Notes under the pieces: model-generated
Databases searched by the model: none
What the model was told of the DNA's origin: nothing
Seen by the model: the letters and a program-made list of their open reading frames with translations, nothing else
Position numbers and translations under genes: made by a program
In this document: positions 34,881 to 47,900 of the stretch, in pieces
How the letters are laid out: each line of letters opens with the position of its first letter
Numbering within the stretch: the stretch's first letter is position 1
DNA from: Antedon mediterranea
Taxonomy: Eukaryota; Echinodermata; Crinoidea; Comatulida; Antedonidae
Length of the DNA: 64,000 nt
Reading direction: 5' to 3'
Assembly (NCBI RefSeq): GCF_964355755.1
Contig: NC_092674.1
Coordinates: forward strand, 15,507,001 to 15,571,000

Positions 34881-36039
34881 ACCTAATATTATATGTCATT
34901 TCATTATGTTCTGAAAATTAGTTTAACTTATTGTATTTCTCTTACAAGCATTCTTTTTTATACGTGCTAATTTAATTTTAATCTATTAAAATATACTTTC
35001 ATCATATTCGTCATGTTATGAACTTAAAATAGTATGTGTAATTTTATTATCTAGTAATTTCAATTTTTTTCCTGAAACTTAGTGATTGTATTATTCTTAA
35101 AGGCATTTTTTATACTGTACTTCCTGTGTTTTACACGTGTGACACAATGTACAGTAACAATTAGATTTCAACACCATTAATAATAACCATTAAATAAATA
35201 ATGATTTGTTTTATATAAAATCCAAATAGATTCCTGTCATTTGAATCAGATTAAATAAAGGTAGGCTTTGGCCTACATTTAATTCGCATTGTAGAGATGT
35301 TCCCACTAATTAATCAAAATCATACAAATAATATAAAGCTAAATTTAATGTTTTTTTAAATTTTTTTTAAAAAATTAGTACATATCTCTCTAATGTATTT
35401 TCGTCGATACCAGTCATCACACTGAATCTTCGCGCGAAAGTACAGAATAGGCGGCGCTGTTGTATTTTTAAAGCAATTGTAAAACAAAAATAGTTTCCAA
35501 ACGTGATAAGATTTTTTTTCCGTACACGGAAAAAAGTACTATTGAACGACCGTTCGATAGTGTGTACTATAGAACGACTATTCAATAGTGCGTACTATTG
35601 CACGCCATGTGACCCACAGTCGTCCGATCATTGACAGGAATTTATTTAACATATAAACAAATAGTTTATAAATAGCTACGTACTGAAATCGATAGCTAGC
35701 AAAGTTTAGGCCTACATTAAGATTTATCATTAACGATATATTTTTTCCTGTATTATATTTAGTACAGTCACATATGTAAAGAAAACTAGCTCCAGCTTGA
35801 TATTTGCGCCAAAATAGATTTTATTGGCTAACTTTGTTATTCTTGAGTTGCTAAATTTTGAATTTCAAAATGGCCGAAATTCCAAACCAAACTTTGTCAT
35901 CCATGGCTTCCCCGGAAATCATATTATCCCATTACATCCACATGCAAATTTTTTATAATTAATTTTAATGATTGTTCAATTTGATGCTACGCAATTTTCA
36001 ATTCTTTATATCTTTGTATTTCTATTGTTTCACTTCTAT

Positions 36040-36143
36040 ATGTGTAGTATATGGAGAGCCAATTTGGCAATCCTCAGTGTAGTGCAGCGCTGTTTTGTTT
36101 TATATGTTTTTGTGCCTGAAAATTGAATAAAATAAAATAAAAT
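36040..36143 (+). mobile_element. LINE 3' tail fragment
   Basis: Ends GTGCCTGAAAATTGAATAAA followed by (AAAAT)n, a typical CR1/L2-type LINE end. No coding part is left. Confidence 0.4.
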
Positions 36144-36785
36144 GAAGTTATTTAACCTTAAAACAAGTCACGTGACCAATAAAGGTCATAAGGTCAACAT
36201 TTAATTTTCTCAAAAACTTTGTTCAAAAAATAACTTTTTTTTTATTCTGAATACAGTTTTACTAATATCCTTTGTTTTTTTGTCATAATTGTATAAATAT
36301 ATACATAAATTGTGTTTAAATGTACAATCAAAAAGTTCTCCTTCGTATTAAGATAAATACGGTTTTTCTTATTGGTTTAACAATTCATTCAAATGTTTGT
36401 AACATTTATCTGGTTATAATAACAATTTCAGTGTGTAAACATACTTTAGTATAAAAGTTAAGTATAACTATCAAGATCCTCAATATGCCCGATTTTCGCA
36501 TTGCAAGTAAAAAATAAGATCGAATAACTATTGCTTTCCCGGTAAATTTGGTGCGACGTAAAATAGATTTTGGAGGTAAGTCATGCTCGACGTGATTATA
36601 AGATCATGTTCCGAACAACTAGTCTCTCAGTTGTACGCACGCGCATAAGAGATAAAATTAATACGCCCTCATCTTTTAGTATTTTTATTCACGAAGCGTG
36701 ATCTCTGAAGAGATACTTTTTAATATATAAACATCACAGGCACAGAATCAATTCTAAACCACCCGGTGATATACTTAAATTTAAT

Positions 36786-36915
36786 CTGTGAGAATGAGAA
36801 AAAGTGGCCCCAACCGAGACTCGAACCTGGAACCTTATGCTTAAAGAGTTACTTTTGAAACGATAAAGATGATGAAATCTGTGAGAATGAGAAAAAGTCG
36901 CCCCAACCGAGACTC
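36786..36915 (-). repeat. Two tRNA-like (SINE) fragments in tandem
   Basis: Minus-strand GGTTCGAGTCTCGG and GGATTCGAGTCTCGG, each followed by TTGGGGC and ACTTTTTCTCATTCTCACAG, look like box B of a Pol III promoter plus SINE body. Box A is not clear, so these are 5'-truncated remnants rather than tRNA genes. Confidence 0.5.
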
Positions 36916-37050
36916 GAATCCGGTTTAGAATTTATTCTGTTCCTGTGATGTTTATATGTTGCACGCGACTAAAAACTTTTTATACAGTTTTGTTTATAGC
37001 AGCGTAAATAACCAAGTATTGATTGTATTTAAGGTAGAAAATATATCTAT

Positions 37051-37860
37051 GCGACATTTATATAGCACTATTTCGTAAAGATCAGAGCGCTTTCTAGATT
37101 CTATCTAGATTCTGAACAGGAAATAGACTAACCAAAGACAACCCGTTAATGAAAATAAAATAATAAACAACGAAGATGATTCAAACACCACCGCACTGGT
37201 CCCCTGCAATTTAAGGCGCAAGGCCCGTCTGGACAGTATTCACAAGTGCCATAATTGTGTTTGGCGTCTATTCCTACCAAAAACCTAGTCTATCGAAAAT
37301 AAATATGTCTTAATAGCTTTTTTAAATGCCGCAGTACGGTAGTGTCGGCCGAGCGGATATTGCAAGGTCGATTGTTCCAGCAATAAGGTACAGCATAAGA
37401 GAAAGTCCGGCGATGTGAGGTTATAAGTGAGTTGATTGGTGCCAAATCCTGAAGCAGGGTATTATCATTTCCAGACCTTAAACGCGCCCAGAGCAATGCA
37501 ACGGCAAGCAGGTTGATAGATAGTCTGGAACTAGGCGTTAATGCATTTAAAACCATCATAATGACTTTAAATTTAATCCTCTCCCGCACCGGTAACCAAT
37601 GTACTTGACGCAAATATGGCGCGAGGCATGGTCAAACTTCCTACCACCATAGATGATCTTGCAATGGCAGCCTAGTTCTGAGCACGTTAAAAGTGATTAA
37701 GATCTGACCTTGAGGATTCGAGTAGTAAAGAGTTACAATAATCCAGTCTTGATAAAACGAGTGCCATGGTTACTGCATGACACAGTTTGGTGTCAAGGTA
37801 TCTCCGGATTTGTGAAATATTTCAGATATAGAATTTCAGGCTACTACAGAGTCTCATCCA
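37051..37860 (-). pseudogene. LINE C-terminal part and 3' end (-)
   Basis: Open frame 37613-37290 starts R-Q-V-H-W-L-P-V-R-E-R-I-K-F-K-V and ends F-S-Y-A-V-P-Y-C-W-N ... L-R-H-L-K-K-L-L, the common CR1/L2 C-terminus. Upstream pieces in other frames (T-M-A-L-V-L-S-R-L-D-Y-C-N-S) show frameshifts. The 3' end at 37051-37089 reads GTGCTATATAAATGTCGC on the minus strand, matching the SINE tails in this window. Confidence 0.75.
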
Positions 37861-38300
37861 TTGCTTCACTTCAGACCTTTATGGTCTAATCATTTAAAAA
37901 AATATATCAACCGACTTAAAATTTGTTATAATGATGCTTTCCGGTGGTTGTTGGGACAACCCAGATTTGTTAGTGCGAGGAATTTGTTTGTGGAAAACAA
38001 TATTCCATCATTTTATAAATATTTGAGGATTTCGACTTACCGATTTCTTACAAGAATAATGAAAAGCGAAAACAGAATGTTAATTTGTATATATAAATAT
38101 TTGTTGATGGATTCAAACATGTACTACAAATGGAGAGAGGCATTATATACCAATAGATAAAAGTTTTGGTCCTCTCTCCTTCACATTTTTTTGTGTGTAA
38201 TGTATTATACCCTTCCAAAGTGGTGTTTTTATATCAATAAGCTTTTGTATTCTGATTGTCAATAATTTTTTCAACAATGATCACGAAATAAAATGAGGTA
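37855..38300 (+). pseudogene. LINE C-terminal fragment (+)
   Basis: Frame 37861-38160 (R-W-L-L-G-Q-P-R-F-V-S-A-R-N-L-F-V-E-N) matches the C-terminus of the LINE at 34500-34747 (R-L-L-L-N-K-P-R ... M-F-V-E-N). Upstream parts are missing. Confidence 0.7.
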
Positions 38301-39392
38301 GATTACATACATAGGTTTTGTGTTGAAAAATACGGAAAATACAAAAATATAAACAAAATAAAAACAAACAAAATACAAGAAACAAAATTCAAATATGGCT
38401 AATCCAATAATTTATTATATTATTGTTATTTTCATCAAATGATGTGCTTAACCAAAAACAATATGTATATCTAGATTGTTATAATGCTACTAGAGTCATA
38501 CGAATAGTTTAGATAAAATACGAGAAAGTGTTTGTTGCCAGGTTTATTTCAATTAATTGCCAGAAAAACAGTACCTTCCATTCAAATGTAATTGCTTCTA
38601 GATTTGATTTTGTGAAAATACTGCGCGGTAATTATGGATTCTGGCCAACCAACGACTGATTGAAATTACTTCATCTATCAACTTTTTTTCTTGAGTCCGT
38701 CGAGTCAAAGACGACAATAAATAAGAGTGCCGTAGTAGGCCTAGCCTAGTTTTGGAACTTCTTATTATTCAGAAATACAAACAAATACGACGTGACTGAT
38801 TGTTGTGAAAAGAAAATATACATTTAGGAGTTATTAGGCAACAAGTCCCTCTAAAACTTAAGCCTGTGTGTGCTTGCCCAACTAACAGTCAGACACATCC
38901 AGGCCAGCAGTGACTTTAAAGGCCAGATCATATATTCCAATAATTATCGATTTATAGTTTACCATATGTTTCATCATTTTTGGATTTTATTTGTGTTACA
39001 CGAGCTTGTTGAACATAACCACTTTCTTATCAGTGGGTTATAGTCCAAATTACACAGTAAAATCTTTATTCTTTTGTACACAAATGTTGTAAATAGAGAG
39101 GTATTTTTTAAAAAGTATGAATAATAAACGATGCGGTGAAAAAATAAGTATTATTTTTTTTATTTTAGAACCTGTTTCTATGCGTAAATAAATAAAAATA
39201 TGGGGTTTCCATGAATAAAAATTAAGAATATGAAATTGTAAAATGGTGATTTTAAAACGCAAATAATGCATGCCTGCTAATAATCTAAACATTTTAATTT
39301 GTATAAGATAGTATGAAAATATCTCAATTTTACCTATAATGTTACCATAGCAATTGTTGCTATGCATAACTAAGGGAAATCTTGGGTTTTCA
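38301..39392. other. No gene seen
   Basis: AT-rich intergenic sequence between a LINE fragment and a Helitron. Confidence 0.4.
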
Positions 39393-40335
39393 TCTATATA
39401 TAAATTTACGTAAGGGCAAAATTCGGTAAATGGTGCGTTATTTCTAGAATGTTTACTCGATGGTATATACAGTTGGTTCATACTTTTGGTACTGATTTTA
39501 ACCACCAGATGTAACCCTGTTTACTAATTAAATTGAGTTAGATAATTAGTTATTGACAATTAAAACGAATTTAGGTTGAACGATTTTCCCCAAATAGGGG
39601 TGTTTTCCGACAATAGTATACACTGTCTAATGGATGTCCTCTTTAAAAAATACCTGCACACAATAATACGAAGATGCTTCGCATTTTCCTATCTCATCCT
39701 ACGATAATTGTTTTTAATAGTTGAAAACCGGTTCAACAGCTCGAGTACAGTATCTTAATGTTGAAGACATGCCGATTTTCTTAAAAAAATACTATTTTGA
39801 TAGATTTAATATACGTTTATACAAATATATTGATTTGCGATGATTGGAACATTCCAATCTCTCAGACTCCCAGTTTGTAGGTAAATTTATGAGCCCTCCA
39901 TAGTTTAACACAAGTAGGTAAATTCATGGGCCCTTTGAGAATAAACTTAAAACTGAGATATAGCATTTGACAATATTGTAAATAGGCTACTGTACGTAAT
40001 AACCATTTTTGGTCGCCATTTGAATCGAAATTTTCACTGTGAATGTGGTTACTGTTTATTGTATTAATTAGTAATTATAAAAAATATAAACGTCGTAGTT
40101 GTGTATCGTTACATGTACTTTACTATTTTAATCGACTATAACAGGCACAGTTTTAGTTTTTTGGACTAATTTTAAGACAAGTTTCTCCTTCGGAAGTAGG
40201 CCTAATTTCCAGTGTGCTAATTTTAGTTGTCTACATTACATTTGAAGTCGCCAGTTTTTTTACGCTGAAATTACTGTGTATTCGAAAACCATTTGTGGAC
40301 ACGACCTAGATGGTACGCGAGCGAAGCGAGCTTAG
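39393..40335 (+). mobile_element. Helitron family 1, copy 3
   Basis: 5' end TCTATATATAAATTTACG after A. The 3' hairpin has lost its right arm (GCGAAGCGAGCTTAG). Shorter than the other copies because of internal deletions. Confidence 0.75.
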
Positions 40336-41828
40336 ATACAATTAATAATAAATTATCAGTTGATAAGTATATAACACTATTGAATCCAAAAATCACAGCA
40401 AACAAATTCTAATAACCTTAATGTCCAAAAACGGTAATTTGAGAAGACATAGAATTAACCAGATATAAACACGAAATTTATAATCAATATTTAATATAAA
40501 ATGTGATATTTTAAATGCTGACCTTAAATAAAATTGGTATCATAAAATTTTAAATAAAAAAATGCATTTCACATCAGGGCTTCAATATTTGTTATGTAGC
40601 ATTAACATACATGAGAATATCATTGACTTTTGATTGGTTCTATTATGGGAGGGGAAGTGGTGGATCTAGATTTTGAAATAGTTATGGGGATGGTTGGAGT
40701 CGAGGGTCTTAACAATTAAAGTAAAGATCTGAACTTAACTTTATGTCCTATCTTTTGCATTGCAATTTTTAAATTTGGCGGGGTGGTATAATTTATTCCA
40801 ATTTTAGAGAATATAACTCAGAAAAATGACACTTAAACTGGGCGGGAATTACAAATATTATTTTTTTTTCTCACAACACAACTAGAATTATATAAAACAA
40901 TAAGAATAGTTCTGACTAATGGGGGTATAATCAGATAATCAAAGACAAAAAATGTACCATGTTTTTTAAAAATAAAAATGCATATGTTCCGGTAACACAG
41001 CTTGTAGATTTTTAAATTACCCCTGTATTTTATTTTAGAAATCACTTATTAAACACTAGAACTACATATTTGTAATAGGCCTAAATCATTGTTTTTAACT
41101 ATTTATAAAAAACTGAAAGAATCCCTTTTTAAATAAATGGTATCTCCCAAGGTATGAAATAAAAAAAAAAATATCGTTCATCAAAATACTACCAATATCC
41201 ATTTAAAAAAACCTTAAAAAAGGAAATGGAATGGAAATATATATATGTGTGAAATAAAAAAAACGTCATATTTGATTTCTCCCAACACATATGTAGCCAT
41301 GTGCAAAATTTGAACGAAATCCATTTTTAAAAATCTGCCACAATTTTTGATATTTCTTTGATTCTTACAGACAATGGTTTTTACAATTTTGATATAATTT
41401 CACTGTATAATAATATCCAATTTCATCTTATGTTCAAAGAGAAAGGCATGCCAAATAACATTGGTGTTCTGGACAGATGACTTTATATTGTGTGGTATCC
41501 GCTTTGACAACAATAACACTGTTATACAAATGATTTTGAACGCTACGCAAATGATATCATGACCCGTAGCATTTTCTTTTTACGAAAACAGAAATTTATA
41601 CTACTAAAATAGAATAGATCTAGAATTTAAAAACCTATCCAACAATACCAAACGGTACAATAACTATATTATGCGTTTATTGATATGGTTGTAATGGAAT
41701 AAAATGATCAGTATTACATTCCTTTTCCTATGATACCATAGATGACCAAGTTTAGTGTGGAACGTCGACCATTGTGAAATACAAATTGGCAAAAGAAAAA
41801 AAATATATATGGAAGATAATAACAATAA
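40336..41828. other. No gene seen
   Basis: AT-rich intergenic sequence between Helitron copies 3 and 4; no reading frame or repeat recognised. Confidence 0.4.
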
Positions 41829-43015
41829 TCTATATATAAATTTACGTAAGGGCAAAATTCGGTAAATCGCGCCTTACTTTTATAATTTTTACTCGATGGT
41901 ATGTAAAGTTGGTTCGAAATTTCGGTACTGATTTTAACCACCTGATGTAACCCTGTTTACTAATTAAATTAAGTTAGATAATTAGTTATTGACGATTAAA
42001 ACGAATTTAGGTTCAACGATTTGCCCCAGATAGGGGTGTTTTCCGATCGTGGTATACACTGTCTAATGGATGTCCATCTTGAAAAATACCCGCCACAAAA
42101 ATGCGAGGAGGCTTCGCATTTTCCTATCTCCTCCTACGATAATTGTTTTTAATAGCTGAAAACCGGTTGAACAGCTCGAGTACAGTATCATAATGTTGAA
42201 GACAGGCCCATTTTCTTAAAAAAATACTATTTTGATAGATTTAATATACGTCTATACAAATGTATTGATTTGAGATGAATGGAACATTCCAATCTCTGTG
42301 TCGTTCCACAAGTGTCTATTCCCTCAGGCGTCGTAAAGGAAATTCGATCCATTTTTTTTTTCAATCTGTGCTGCAGAGGTTGGATATAATTTTTTTTAAC
42401 GGATAATGAGCTAGCGTTTTCAGTCGCCGTAATTTAATATTTATTACCGTTTAAATCGAATTTATGATTTGCCCCGAATAGAGGTGGTTTTCACAATTGT
42501 TTAACATTATATATAAACATACGTCGTAGTGTATCGTTACATGTACTGTACTATTTCAATCGACTACGACGGTGATAGTTTCAACAAAGTATTACATCGC
42601 AATGTTTTACTGTGTTTAGTGGTATATTATTTGTAAAACATGTTAATTAATATTTCGTTACAAAATAAAGAATATATTTAAAAATTGTTCCTCTTTGCAC
42701 CCATCCTCTTCCCCATCTCTCATCCATAATGTTACATACAAAACACAAATTAAGTTTGTTTAAATTTGACTTAAACAATTGGTCTCATTTTGTGACAACT
42801 TTCTCTTTCGGAAGTAATTCCCAGTGTGCTAATTTTAGTTGAGTACATAAATCACAGTGTCTATTTAATCGTTCCTGTAAACGACATATATTATTGTCCT
42901 GCATTATTGTACATTTGAAATCGCCAGTTTTTTAACGCTGAAATTACTGTGTATTCGAGAACCATCTGTGGGCACGACCTAGATGGTACGCGAGCGAAGC
43001 GAGCGTACCATCTAG
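41829..43015 (+). mobile_element. Helitron family 1, copy 4
   Basis: Complete: TCTATATATAAATTTACG at the start after A, and a perfect hairpin with CTAG at 43012-43015. It has the CCTCAGGCGTCGTAAAGG subtype interior like copy 2. Copy 5 follows with no base between. Confidence 0.9.
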
Positions 43016-44324
43016 TCTATATATAAATTTACGTAAGGGCAAAATTCGGTAAATTGCGCGTTACTTCTAGAATGTTTACTCGATGGTATATAAAGTTGGT
43101 TCGTACTTTCGGTACTGATTTTAACCACCTGATGTAACCCTGTTTACTAATTAAATTGAGTCAGAAAATTAGTTATTGACAATTAAAACGAATTTAGGTT
43201 CAACGATTTGCCCCAAATAGGGGTGTTTTCCGATCGTAGTATACACTGTCTAATGCATGTCCATAGTGAAAAATACCCGCATACAATAATACGAGGATGC
43301 TTTGCATTTTCCTATCTCCTCCTACGATAACTGTTTTTAATGGCTGAAAACCGGTTGAACAGCTCGAGTACAGCATCATAATGTTCAAGACAGGCCGATT
43401 TTCTTTAAAAAATACTATTTTGATAGATTTAATATACGTTTATACAAATGTATTGATTTGCAATGAATGGAACATTCCAAATTATTTGGTTTAACCATAC
43501 TTGCATACCTCCATGGTTTAACACAAGTAGGTAAATTTATAGACCCTTGGAGAATAAACAGAAATAGTATTGTAATGCTATACAATACTGCAAATAGGTA
43601 TTAAGCACTTTTGATCGCCATTTGAATCAAAGGTGTTTTGGTGTAACACTGTTAGATATACGGTAATATAAACAAATATACTAATAAACGTTATCACTGT
43701 GAGTGTGGGATAGCCCCTACTTTTAGATTATAAACACATAATAATATATACTTTATTACTGTCAGTTGTTTCTCAACGTTTGTATTAATTAATAATTACA
43801 AAAATATAAACGTATTAGTGGTCTTTAAATGTACTTTACTATTTCAATCGACCATGAGATAGTGACAGTTTTAATAAAGTATTAAATCGGAAATGTTTTA
43901 CTCTATTTAGTGGTATATTATTTATAGGCCTATAAAAAAATATTTCGTTACTGAGTGGATAATATAAAGAATAATTTAATATAAAGAATATATTTAAAAA
44001 TTGTTCCTCTTTGTACCTCATCCCCAACGCTCAACTATAATGTTAGATACAGAACCCTAAACTCTAATAGATACAAAATTGGGTTTGTTTAAATGAGTCC
44101 AAATAACAAATTTGGACTCATTTTGTGACAAGTTTCTAGGTGCTAATTTTGGTTGACTACATAAATGTCTATTTATTTGTTTCTGTAAACGACAATGTTT
44201 TATAGTCCTGCCGTACGTACATTTGAAATCGCCAGTTTTTTTTACGCTGAAATTACTATGTATTCGAGAACCATCTGTGGGCACGAACTAGATAGTACGC
44301 GAGCGAAGCGAGCGTACCATCTAG
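43016..44324 (+). mobile_element. Helitron family 1, copy 5, joined to copy 4
   Basis: Starts TCTATATATAAATTTACG directly after the CTAG of copy 4 and ends in hairpin plus CTAG at 44321-44324, followed by T. Its interior is of the copy 1/3 subtype, so the pair is not an identical duplication. Confidence 0.9.
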
Positions 44325-44339
44325 TAATTACTAATTGCT

Positions 44340-44580
44340 ATTTTACATAATTTCATAGTTAATCACTCAAATTGACCCAAAAATTGGATAAAAAATTCGA
44401 TGATTAAAATGTAAATGTTTATTTTGTCCTTTTGTAAGTGAAATCGTTTTTTTTTTCTATGGAAGTGAATAGCTTCATTAATACTGCAAATGGGCTATTA
44501 AAAGTCTGATTTTACAAATCTTTATTTTTTCATGATTTTGTGGATATTTATACCTCCTTAAACGCATAATATTAATTTGA
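44340..44580. repeat. Fragment related to the MITE at 47794
   Basis: Shares CAAAAATTGGAT, AAGTGAAAtCGTTTTTTTT, GGAAGTGAATAGCTT and AAAGTCTGATTT with the interior of that MITE, but lacks terminal repeats. Confidence 0.45.
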
Positions 44581-44687
44581 TATTATTTTTAACGTAATAC
44601 TTGACACAATTTTATTAGGCATACCGTTAATTTAAAAGTTTAATAAAAAGGAGTTTAAATTGTATTGCTATTCTTGCGTTTTAGCAT

Positions 44688-44909
44688 TCATTTATAATAA
44701 CGAAAGCACGAAAGAACAATAAGACAATATGAATAGAAACTAATATTAGAGAATACACTGCAACCTGTACTCGTCGGAGGACATCTGGTTTCTTCTGTTG
44801 GCTTCAATACTGATACACTTTGAGGCCAGGATCCACAACGCGGAAAGTTATCAGGAATCTCGGGCAAGTCAGAATCATCACCAACGTGAATCACTAGGCC
44901 CATGCCAAT
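44688..44909 (-). CDS. Gene 2 last exon: axial Met and C-terminal tail
   Basis: Starts [11 protein letters not shown] after acceptor TTTTACACAG, shares P-x-C-G-S-W-P with gene 1, then adds about 45 residues ending in a hydrophobic segment and stop. ATTAAA at about 44637-44642 (minus) could be the poly(A) signal. Confidence 0.85.
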   Translation of the reverse strand: MGMGLVIHVGDDSDLPEIPDNFPRCGSWPQSVSVLKPTEETRCPPTSTGCSVFSNISFYSYCLIVLSCFRYYK

Positions 44910-47900
44910 CTGTGTAAAATTAATGTTAAAGGATTATGATGAACTTTAAAACATTAATATAAACAAAGTGCATTCAGTTATTTGTGAATGTTATCAATAG
45001 AGTAAATATAACCTTTGTAATTGTCTGTATTTTTAAAAGTGTTGTTGACAGTGAAATAATAAGCTGATAATTATGATGTTACTAATGGTGATAATAGTAG
45101 CATTCGAGAATAACCTGATAATAGGGCATATATTAAGGTGATGACGATGACCTGACAGGAAACTTTTGTATAAAAACAAAATATCAATAAATATCAAAAC
45201 AATATATTATATATGATATTATAAGAGCGTTTAAAAATTAAAATTGAATTTTAGTTAGTGAGCGAGTGCCCGAGCGGTTAAGAAAGTGGAACATCTAAGT
45301 CCGCAGTGCTTTGATCTTCATGAAATAGAGTGCAATATAAATGTGGCATTATTATAGCGCATTATATAAATCCAAAGGCAAATTACTGAAAAAATTTAAA
45401 TGCTGTGGATATCAGTGGCTGGATCTCAATAAAGATACAAAAAAAAAGATAAACAGCCAGAGCAGAGGGTCTTAACAGAGCAGAGCTTTCGGGCCACACT
45501 AGCCCTTCATAAGTGCATAGATATACTGAAAATGTATTAATTAATTAGAAACGATCTAAAAATGATAAAGAAATTTTATTGAAAATGTTCATCTGGTTTG
45601 TAATAATAACTTATTATAGGCCTAAATGTTCTTTTATTCAAATCAACAGTTTGATTTGGAAAAAAGAACATTTCTAATAAGATAAACAAATTTATTGTCA
45701 ATGGCTACCAGATGTCTCTAATTAGACGGTTACCTGAACCAGTACCAGTTATCCTAAGACCATAAATAAGTTAACATTCTAAATACCTCAATGTGAAACT
45801 CCAGATGACAATGGAATAGCCACCATCCTGGATTTGTTGCATGAAATCTCAGAATAGTATAACCACCATCAGGAACGATAACTGTATCTTTTTTAACGGG
45901 TTGATAAAATGTTCGCGTCAAAATGCCTGCAACAAACGCATACATTGCTTTTGATTAAGAATTTAATTATACGTGAAACTAAGAAGAACTACAAAGTTAA
46001 AGGAGGTGGTGAACATAATATTACTTTCACTCTCTTAATTATGCCTGTCGTTCCCGCTCAAGTCAATATACAAGAACGAGAATATACGTACCGTTCTTAT
46101 CCAATTGCTTTACTTCTTCAACTGAAGTTGAACTTCCTAATTTCCCCTGACCAATCACCCTAAAATACTGGCCGTGCAAATGTACAGGATGACTAGCGTC
46201 AAATGTGACGCCTTCGTCAACGATAATCAACTCTACAACCTAGCACAAATAATGAAAAGGTTTCTCATAGAAGAAATATGTTTGGAATATCAATGTTGTA
46301 AAACAGTATGAAAAAAGGAAGACAAGAGGTCTAAATAAAAATATAAGGAATACATAGTTTATTAAGTTAAGTCGAAGATGCTCTCCAGGTGTAATGCCAT
46401 CCTAAGATGAGTAGTAGTAATTAGTCTTGTTTATTTCATTTCATTTATATGTACTTTTCTACTTTCTATGGACCAGAGATTCCGAAATAAAAGATTGAAT
46501 AAACATAGAGTGTTTGAAACCATATAAAGTCCAACTTACATCGCCCAAGCGAACAGTCAGAGTATAGGTACACTGACAATATTCGACAGAACAGTTTTTT
46601 GAGTTTGAAAAGGTCTCTTCAGTACACAACTCTTCTTCAAGATTGTCTGATGGCTGACTTAGAAGAGGCGATGATGGAAATTCAAAACTGATATGATTAA
46701 ACTGTGGTGAATACAGATGATGTGAACGATCAACTTGTTCAATTGGATAGTGCTCCGGCTTATGGTAATTGTAGTTGTTCACTTTGTTGAAATCCATTGC
46801 AAGGTAGAACTTCTTATCTGGTTCTTGCTGCAACAGAGCGGGATCGTCTTCTTCATCTATGAAAAAAAAAATGCGAAACATAACAATTCAAACTAGAGTG
46901 TACTCCGAGAGTACAAACCTCCGCCTACTGTAAAATTCCCCTACATAAAATGCCCCCTGAATATTTTTTTTTTACATTTTTTTTTATTAGTTCTAAGTGT
47001 AAATATGTTAACTGCACACTACAAAGTTGTGGATGACAGTGTGGTGTAATGGTTATGTATCCAGCCTCTCACAGTTGAGATCGCTGGTTCAAGTCCCACT
47101 GAGGGATTTTCTTTTTTTTTTTTTAATTTTTTTTTTTTTTGGTGGACCTTGATCTTTGACCCTGACCCTTCAAAATGTAACCACAATTATATGATGTGTC
47201 ATTGATCATTGTGGCTAAGTTTGGTGAGAATCGGATCTAAACTGTGGTCTCTAGGCAGTAAAATAGTTTTTTGTTAGTTGTGACCTTGACCTATGACCTT
47301 TCCCCCTCAAATTCGAACTCGTCCGAGCTTTTTGGGCATAGATCATTGTGTCCAAATTTGGTTAGAATCGGATAAAAACTGTGGCCTCCAGGCTGTTCAC
47401 AGACACACACACAAACACACCCACACACACACAAACACACAAACAAACATACAGGGGTGAAAACATAACCTCCTTGGCGGAGGTAATTAACATAATTCTG
47501 TAAGTTACTCGTTAAACGATCAATTGGCATGATCTGATTTTGTGATTTCTTAATATTTTAATTAACCGAATGTGTCCATGATACTCAATTAAATGTAGTT
47601 GACGGTACGTATAGTCAACCAACCAAAAATTGGACGTACTTCACTTTAATCACAAATGATTATATAAATATATATATAATTGAGGGACTAGTGCTGTTCC
47701 GCCGTACTACGCCGAGAATATTATATGCAGATATATCGTAACCATTAGACCATTCATAGTATTGTTCAAACTCGATTGAATAGCGACTCTTTAAAGATGT
47801 ATTGTCCCCCTAAAAATTTTTTTTTTTCAATTTTTGTTGTTGAATATGCCATTTTAATGTCGCATAATAGTTATAGACTTCGACCAAAAATTGGATCGAA

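Larger units (their letters stand above)
34881..37050. other. Intergenic region with small repeats
   Basis: No gene. A self-complementary stretch with TACTATTGAACGAC/CGTTCGATAGTG lies near 35535-35600. A LINE 3' end (GTGCCTGAAAATTGAATAAA then AAAAT repeats) lies near 36040-36143. tRNA-like fragments lie at 36786-36915. Confidence 0.4.
46905..47492. mobile_element. Non-autonomous DNA element with CCTCCGCC ends
   Basis: Left end ACAAACCTCCGCC and right end GGCGGAGGTAAT are inverted. Inside are AAGTTTGGTGAGAATCGGAT, repeated as AATTTGGTTAGAATCGGATA, and repeated TGACCTTGACC blocks. From memory this repeat is widespread in marine invertebrates. Lies in gene 2 intron 46857-48164. Confidence 0.55.

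Noticed and set aside
39050-39505. 151-codon minus-strand frame
   Set aside because: Runs into Helitron copy 3 and has biased AT-driven composition (Ile, Phe, Tyr, Lys) with no family pattern.
45909-46163. Plus-strand 84-codon frame
   Set aside because: Antisense to gene 2 exons carrying the L3 and L4 copper motifs.
47035-47112. Functional tRNA gene
   Set aside because: Box A and B are good, but the acceptor and T stems do not pair, and it lies inside a repeat. A SINE head is more likely.
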